Below are positions 21,843 through 25,367 of a stretch of 25,367 bases of DNA, one piece after another. A program made the translations under genes and the position numbers. The notes beneath the pieces are model-generated. The model had not been told where the DNA came from. It ran no database searches and saw nothing but the letters and a program-made list of their open reading frames with translations. Every line of letters starts with the position of its first letter. The first letter of the stretch is position 1. The DNA is taken from positions 31,342,027-31,367,393 of the forward strand of contig CM022672.1 in NCBI GenBank assembly GCA_012295275.1, read 5' to 3'. Origin of the DNA: Chrysomallon squamiferum. Taxonomy: Eukaryota; Mollusca; Gastropoda; Neomphalida; Peltospiridae.

Positions 21843-21844
<2 letters not shown>

Positions 21845-21938
<94 letters not shown>
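21845..21938. repeat. (AG)47 microsatellite
   Basis: A perfect 94-bp dinucleotide run, the longest pure simple repeat in the window. Flanks are ACAAAT and CAACAACG. The Ser-Leu and Arg-Glu frames across it are artefacts. Confidence 0.98.
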
Positions 21939-21939
<1 letters not shown>

Positions 21940-22260
21940 AACAACGCAACAACAAAACAATATTATTTATTTATATATATATCACTGTTTGTTGTTCTGA
22001 TAATTTTATTTTTTCTTCAGTTGTGTAAGTGATCCAGTGATTCTAGGGTCTGAAATGAAATACGTAACTTTATTTACAATATTTATTTATTTATTTAGTT
22101 AGTTAGTAAGGTGGGTTTACTTTTTTTTTTTTTTTTTTTTTTACATTTTTTGTTTAATTTGTTTACTTATTATTATTTAATACGTATCATGAATCTAAAT
22201 CATAGCAACTTCTATTTTTTTCTTTGAAGATTGTCATTTTAACAATTACTGCTATACATT
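21939..22260. other. Non-genic AT-rich stretch downstream of the EF-hand gene
   Basis: It holds short TTTA repeats near 22083 and 24 T at about 22120-22143. If the terminal exon proposed at 22261-22278 is right, this is the 3' UTR and 3' flank of the EF-hand gene. No clear polyadenylation signal is decisive. Confidence 0.5.
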
Positions 22261-22278
22261 TTATAAATATATGTTACA
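22261..22278 (-). CDS. Candidate terminal exon of the EF-hand gene
   Basis: After the donor at 22415 the next plausible acceptor on the minus strand is TGTATTTCACAG. It is followed in phase 0 by TGT AAC ATA TAT TTA TAA, adding five residues and a stop (22261-22263). The acceptor is well formed and the 137-bp intron is a reasonable size. So short a coding end cannot be proven without transcripts, and a later exon outside my recognition is equally possible. Confidence 0.25.
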   Translation of the reverse strand, partial: CNIYL

Positions 22279-22415
22279 CTGTGAAATACACATATACGAA
22301 AATATATATATATATTTGTATACGTGTATATTTCAGTTTAATGGTTTAGTGTTATCACTTGTAAATTTGGTTATCTTCGATTAACGCTACTGGTCATATT
22401 TGTGCTTTTACTTAC

Positions 22416-23681
22416 CATGGTCCAGAAATGAACAAACTCGGTTTCCGTAACTTCTCCGTCATCTGAAAGAGTTTACGAGAAAAGCTAGCCTCGTTTTCAG
22501 TCGTCTTCAAATTATTTTTCAAAGTAAACATTTAATGGCTGTCAAACTAGAATCCTTTCACCACTAGAGCAACTCGACTGTGTGGAAAGCAGGCACAAAT
22601 CTGGGTTAACCCGTACGACAGACTTAATGCTGTGAGTGCGTGTGAGAGTGTTCGTGCGCGCGCGTTTGGTTGTGCGTGTCCGAGCGCGTGTGGATGTAAA
22701 TGTTATGTGAATGTGTTATAAAATAAAGCCAGTAATGTAAGCATCAATATCGTCAAATTCAATAAATAAACAAACCGTCTGAGTCTATGAGTTTAAAGAG
22801 GTGTTCATAATCCCACAAGTCTAGATGATTGTCTTTGTCCATATCGTAAATATCGTAAAGCGCATGCGTCAGCTGATGGAGTTCTGGTAACATGTGGTCT
22901 TCGTATTCTGTGTATTCTTTTCTGGTCACTCGTTGATTACCTGGATAATTAGTTAATTAAGCAGAGATAATAATCATAATAATGATATACTTCTAAAAAA
23001 AAAAAAAATTATTTATTTATTTTTTTTTTCAGCATTCCATCAGTGGAAATAACTCTATTTTTAGTTGTCTATTTGTTCTGGGAAGCGAGTATAAATAATA
23101 AATGCTCAGAAACAATGTACAGGTTTCACACGCGAAGACGCACGCATACGCACACATACAGACATACACAAACATGTATGATTTTATGTATCACTCTATT
23201 TACATATGTTGTTGTTTATATTAATAATACTAATGTAATCGTAGCAGTAGTAGCCGGAGTAGCAGTATGTAGCTCTGAAGTAATAACATTAGAAGTTAAA
23301 TCAGTATAGTAATAGCAGCAGTAGTAGTACTAGTACTAGTACTAGTACTTGTAGTAGTAGTAGTACGTAATACATATAGTAGTAACAAAAGCAGTAGAAG
23401 AAATTGGCAGTTCTCGACTAATACTACTAGTATAAAAGTAGTAAATAGTAGTAATTGTAGAAGCATGTAGCACGGGAGTAGAAGTATTACTAGTAACAGT
23501 AGCACAGTAGCGGTAGTCTGACATTTTGTATTACCATCTACGTCATAATGGCGGAATGACAATTCAAGCTCAAACTGAGTAAACACCTTGTCACCGTTGA
23601 AGTCGTAGGCTAAAAACATGTATTTGGCGTACTCGTTGTACGGTCGCAAGTTTATCCTGAAAAAAAAAAAAAAAAAAAAAA

Positions 23682-23736
<55 letters not shown>

Positions 23737-24155
23737 TAAAATAAAATAAATAAAACACTGTTATGTTATGTTGCTGCTACTGTTTTATCTTTTTATTTTT
23801 AATTGTTTTATATATTTAAGTGCTAGTCTTTTTTGCTTGATTCTTTGTTTGCTTATTAATGCATGTTTCGCTCGTGTTACGGTTATACTGACAATCAGTT
23901 AATACATATTTTGTCTGTTTGTATGTCTGCCTCAGTATTTCTGTGTGTGTCCGTGTGTCTCTATTAACATGTATGTGTAAACATGTCTAAATCATATTCT
24001 GAAACGAGTGTGTTTGCCTGTGCGTACGTGCGTGTGTTTACGTAATCTTGTATGAGTTGTTTCTGAATATTTATAATTTATACTCACTTTCCGAAACAAA
24101 CAGACAGCTGAACGACGGCAACAAACAGTAGAAAGGTTTTCATGGCTTCTTCCAT
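22416..24155 (-). CDS. Secreted four-EF-hand calcium-binding protein, four exons
   Basis: Exons are 24155-24088, 23656-23535, 22940-22776 and 22462-22416. Their lengths (68, 122, 165, 47) sum to 134 codons and every junction is GT-AG with matching phase. Exon 1 gives MEEAMKTFLLFVAVVQLSVC, a signal peptide. The second ATG (24143, context GCCATGA) is the likelier start, since it gives a typical MKTFLL N-terminus. Loop 1 is DFNGDKVFTQFE, all in exon 2. Loop 2 is DVDGNQRVTRKE, spanning exons 2 and 3. Loop 3 is DMDKDNHLDLWD in exon 3, with Asp at position 12. Loop 4 is DSDDDGEVTETE, spanning exons 3 and 4. All four have acidic or Asn residues at positions 1, 3 and 5, so calcium binding is expected. 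The role is probably luminal or extracellular calcium binding; biomineralisation is one option but unproven. I do not recognise a named family. The 3' end after FVHFWTM is open, with a candidate last exon at 22261-22278. Confidence 0.88.
22463..22775 (-). other. Intron 3 of the EF-hand gene
   Basis: Donor G/GTTTGT at 22775, acceptor CTTTCAG before 22462, 313 bp. It splits codon 4 of EF loop 4 after its first base. It contains a GT/GC-rich stretch (GTGCGCGCGCGTTTGGTTGT) near 22650-22690. Confidence 0.85.
22941..23534 (-). other. Intron 2 of the EF-hand gene
   Basis: Donor G/GTAATA at 23534, acceptor TTATCCAG before 22940, 594 bp. It splits codon 4 of EF loop 2 after its first base. It is rich in GTA/TAC trinucleotides and contains the palindromic tract at 23326-23349. 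Confidence 0.85.
23326..23349. repeat. (AGTACT)4 self-complementary repeat
   Basis: Four perfect AGTACT units, each its own reverse complement, flanked by GTAGTAGTA on both sides. It lies inside intron 2 of the EF-hand gene. Confidence 0.95.
23657..24087 (-). other. Intron 1 of the EF-hand gene
   Basis: Donor AA/GTGAGT at 24087 is close to consensus. The acceptor is a run of about 24 T followed by CAG, directly before 23656. The intron is 431 bp, phase 2, and separates the signal peptide exon from the EF-hand part. Confidence 0.88.
23660..23756. repeat. Poly(A)-(AAT)n-(AAAT) tract serving as polypyrimidine tract
   Basis: On the plus strand about 24 A, then about sixteen AAT units, then AAAAT units. 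On the minus strand it forms the T-rich tract right before the acceptor of exon 2 of the EF-hand gene. Confidence 0.93.
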
Positions 24156-24204
24156 TTATATTCTTTTTCTTCTTTCTTCTTTTTCTTCCAATATATTATT
24201 ATTA

Positions 24205-24235
<31 letters not shown>

Positions 24236-24404
24236 TTTTTATTTTTATTTTTATTTTATTTTTTTAATTGTTTTTTTTTATATATATAAATACGTTAAAT
24301 TCGAAGTAAATCTACTTACAGGCGTTTTGGTGAGTTCAGACTTTGACGTCTGCTCGTGTGTTTCACCCAGGTGTTGTCTCGCGACACTCCTCGTAGACAT
24401 TTTT
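24156..24404 (-). promoter_or_regulatory. Upstream region of the EF-hand gene, with possible non-coding first exon
   Basis: This 249-bp stretch holds a purine-rich part (minus strand), (ATT)n and (TTTA)n repeats at 24191-24260, and a complex stretch at 24320-24400. A consensus donor T/GTAAGT lies at 24319 on the minus strand, at the end of a frame starting ATGTCTACG (24398-24400). It could be an upstream 5' exon, but no good acceptor is seen before 24155. TATAAAT lies only a few bases above the start codon, too near for a TATA box. Treat as tentative. Confidence 0.3.
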
Positions 24405-25367
24405 TTGATAACAGAAGATAATAAACTGAAAACTAACATCTCAAAACAACGGTCCAATTTAACTAGAGCAGACGATAAAAGAAACAAACTAAAAACTAAC
24501 ATCTGAAAACCATGATCCAATGTAACCACAGCAGACGATAAAACAAACAAACTAAAAACTAAGCTTTCAAAACCACGACCCAATGTAACCACAGCAGACG
24601 ATAAAACAAACAAACTAAAAACTTAAAACTAACATCTCAAAACCACGATCCAATGTAACCACAGCAGACGATAAAAGAAACAAACTAAAAACTAACATCT
24701 CAAAAACCACAATCCAGTATAACCACAGCAGACGATAAAACAAACTAAAAACTAACATCTCAAAACCACGATCCAATGTAACCACAGCAGACGATAAAAC
24801 AAACTAAAAACTAACATCTCAAAACCACAATCCAGTATAACCACAGCAGACGATAAAACAAACTAAAAACTAACATCTCAAAACCACGATCCAATGTAAC
24901 CACAGCAGACGATAAAACAAACTAAAAACTAACATCTCAAAACCACGATCCAATGTAACCACAGCAGACGATAAAACAAACTAAAAACTAACATCTCAAA
25001 ACCACGATCCAATGTAACCACAGCAGACGATAAAACAATCAAACTAAAAACTAACATCTCAAAACCACGACCCAATGTAACCACAGCAGACGATAAAACA
25101 AACTAAAAACTAACATCTCAAAACCACGATCCAATGTAACCAGAACAGACGATAAAACAAACAAACTAAAAACTAACATCTCAAAACCACGATCCAATGT
25201 AACCACAGCAGACGATAAAACAAACAATCTAAAAACTAACATCTCAAAACCACGACCCAATGTAACCACAGCAGACGATAAAACAAACAAACTAAAAACT
25301 AAGCTTTCAAAACCACGACCCAATGTAACCACAGCAGACGATAAAACAAACAAACTAAAAACTAAGC
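24405..25367. repeat. Minisatellite/satellite array, 59-63-bp units
   Basis: About 16 tandem units share CAGACGATAAAACAAAC, ACTAAAAACTAACATCTC and AAAACCACGATCCAATGTAA. Starts of CAGACG at 24469, 24532, 24595, 24665, 24729, 24788, 24847, 24906, 24965, 25024, 25087, 25146, 25209, 25272 and 25335 give spacings of mostly 59 or 63 bp. The difference is one extra 4-bp CAAA unit in the longer form. The leftmost unit is the most diverged. The array leaves the window on the right. Runs of 63-bp units keep the minus frame open and make a fake 21-residue protein repeat; 59-bp units break it. It shares no monomer with the array at 1-12667. Confidence 0.95.

Larger units (their letters stand above)
20345..21844. 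other. Non-genic AT-rich stretch
   Basis: It contains an ATT/GTT/GCT trinucleotide tract at 20461-20534, seven TCTG units at 20887-20914, a pyrimidine-rich part at about 20930-21025 and poly(A)-(AAT) at 21499-21540. A 71-codon minus-strand frame at 20569-20784 matches no family I know and has no flanking exons I can support. No RNA gene is recognised. Confidence 0.6.

Noticed and set aside
23296-23524. Long minus-strand extension of the EF-hand exon 2 frame
   Set aside because: It reads through the donor at 23534 into intron 2, where GTA/TAC repeats leave the frame open. The spliced form restores a perfect EF loop.
24278-25353. Minus-strand frames with a 21-residue repeat (VLSSAVVTL type)
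   Set aside because: They arise where 63-bp minisatellite units keep the frame; 59-bp units break it. No coding constraint is visible.
1-25367. tRNA or rRNA genes
   Set aside because: No B-box-like GGTTCGAATCC, cloverleaf or rRNA-like conserved stretch was found by eye on either strand.

Overview
The window is eukaryotic nuclear DNA from an invertebrate. Evidence for this is intron-containing genes with GT-AG splice sites, a relic LINE reverse transcriptase, two tandem satellite arrays and many simple repeats in AT-rich DNA. A mollusc is my best guess: BTB-BACK-PHR genes of this kind are expanded in molluscs, and a short fold-back carries a GGGRAATAACTC-like arm that I associate with molluscan repeats. 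The taxon is inferred, not proven.

Layout. Positions 1-12667 are one satellite array of about 206 monomers of 61 or 62 bp (roughly 53% GC). It has a higher-order period of about 1.42-1.60 kb (23-26 monomers) over its left 7.6 kb. It decays at its right edge and stops at a run of exactly 200 N (12668-12867), so its true end and its link to what follows are unknown. Positions 13262-14766 (minus) hold a two-exon BTB-BACK-PHR adaptor gene of the BTBD1/2/3/6 type; exon 1 has a frame break inside the BTB domain. Positions 14767-18640 are AT-rich, with no convincing gene, and carry microsatellites and diverged copies of a local repeat. Positions about 18720-20262 (minus) are a dead L1/Tx1-like LINE fragment in which RT motifs and a C-terminal Cys motif can still be read. 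Positions 20291-20344 are a small fold-back element. Positions 20345-22260 are non-coding with simple repeats, including (AG)47.

Positions 22416-24155 (minus) hold a gene that I reassembled from four exons whose splice phases all agree. It encodes a small secreted protein with four EF-hand loops. Two of its introns cut the second and fourth EF loops at the same codon and phase, a trace of duplication of a two-hand unit. From about 24405 to the end of the window runs a second, unrelated minisatellite (59-63 bp units), starting about 250 bp upstream of the EF-hand start codon.

The two genes show no functional link. The BTB-BACK-PHR protein would be a cullin-3 adaptor in the cytoplasm; the EF-hand protein would bind calcium in the secretory pathway or outside the cell. 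Most of the long open frames in the two satellites are artefacts of monomer length and are not annotated as genes. Nothing here is clearly a new biological system. The best leads are the satellite's higher-order structure, the EF-hand gene architecture and the broken BTB gene.
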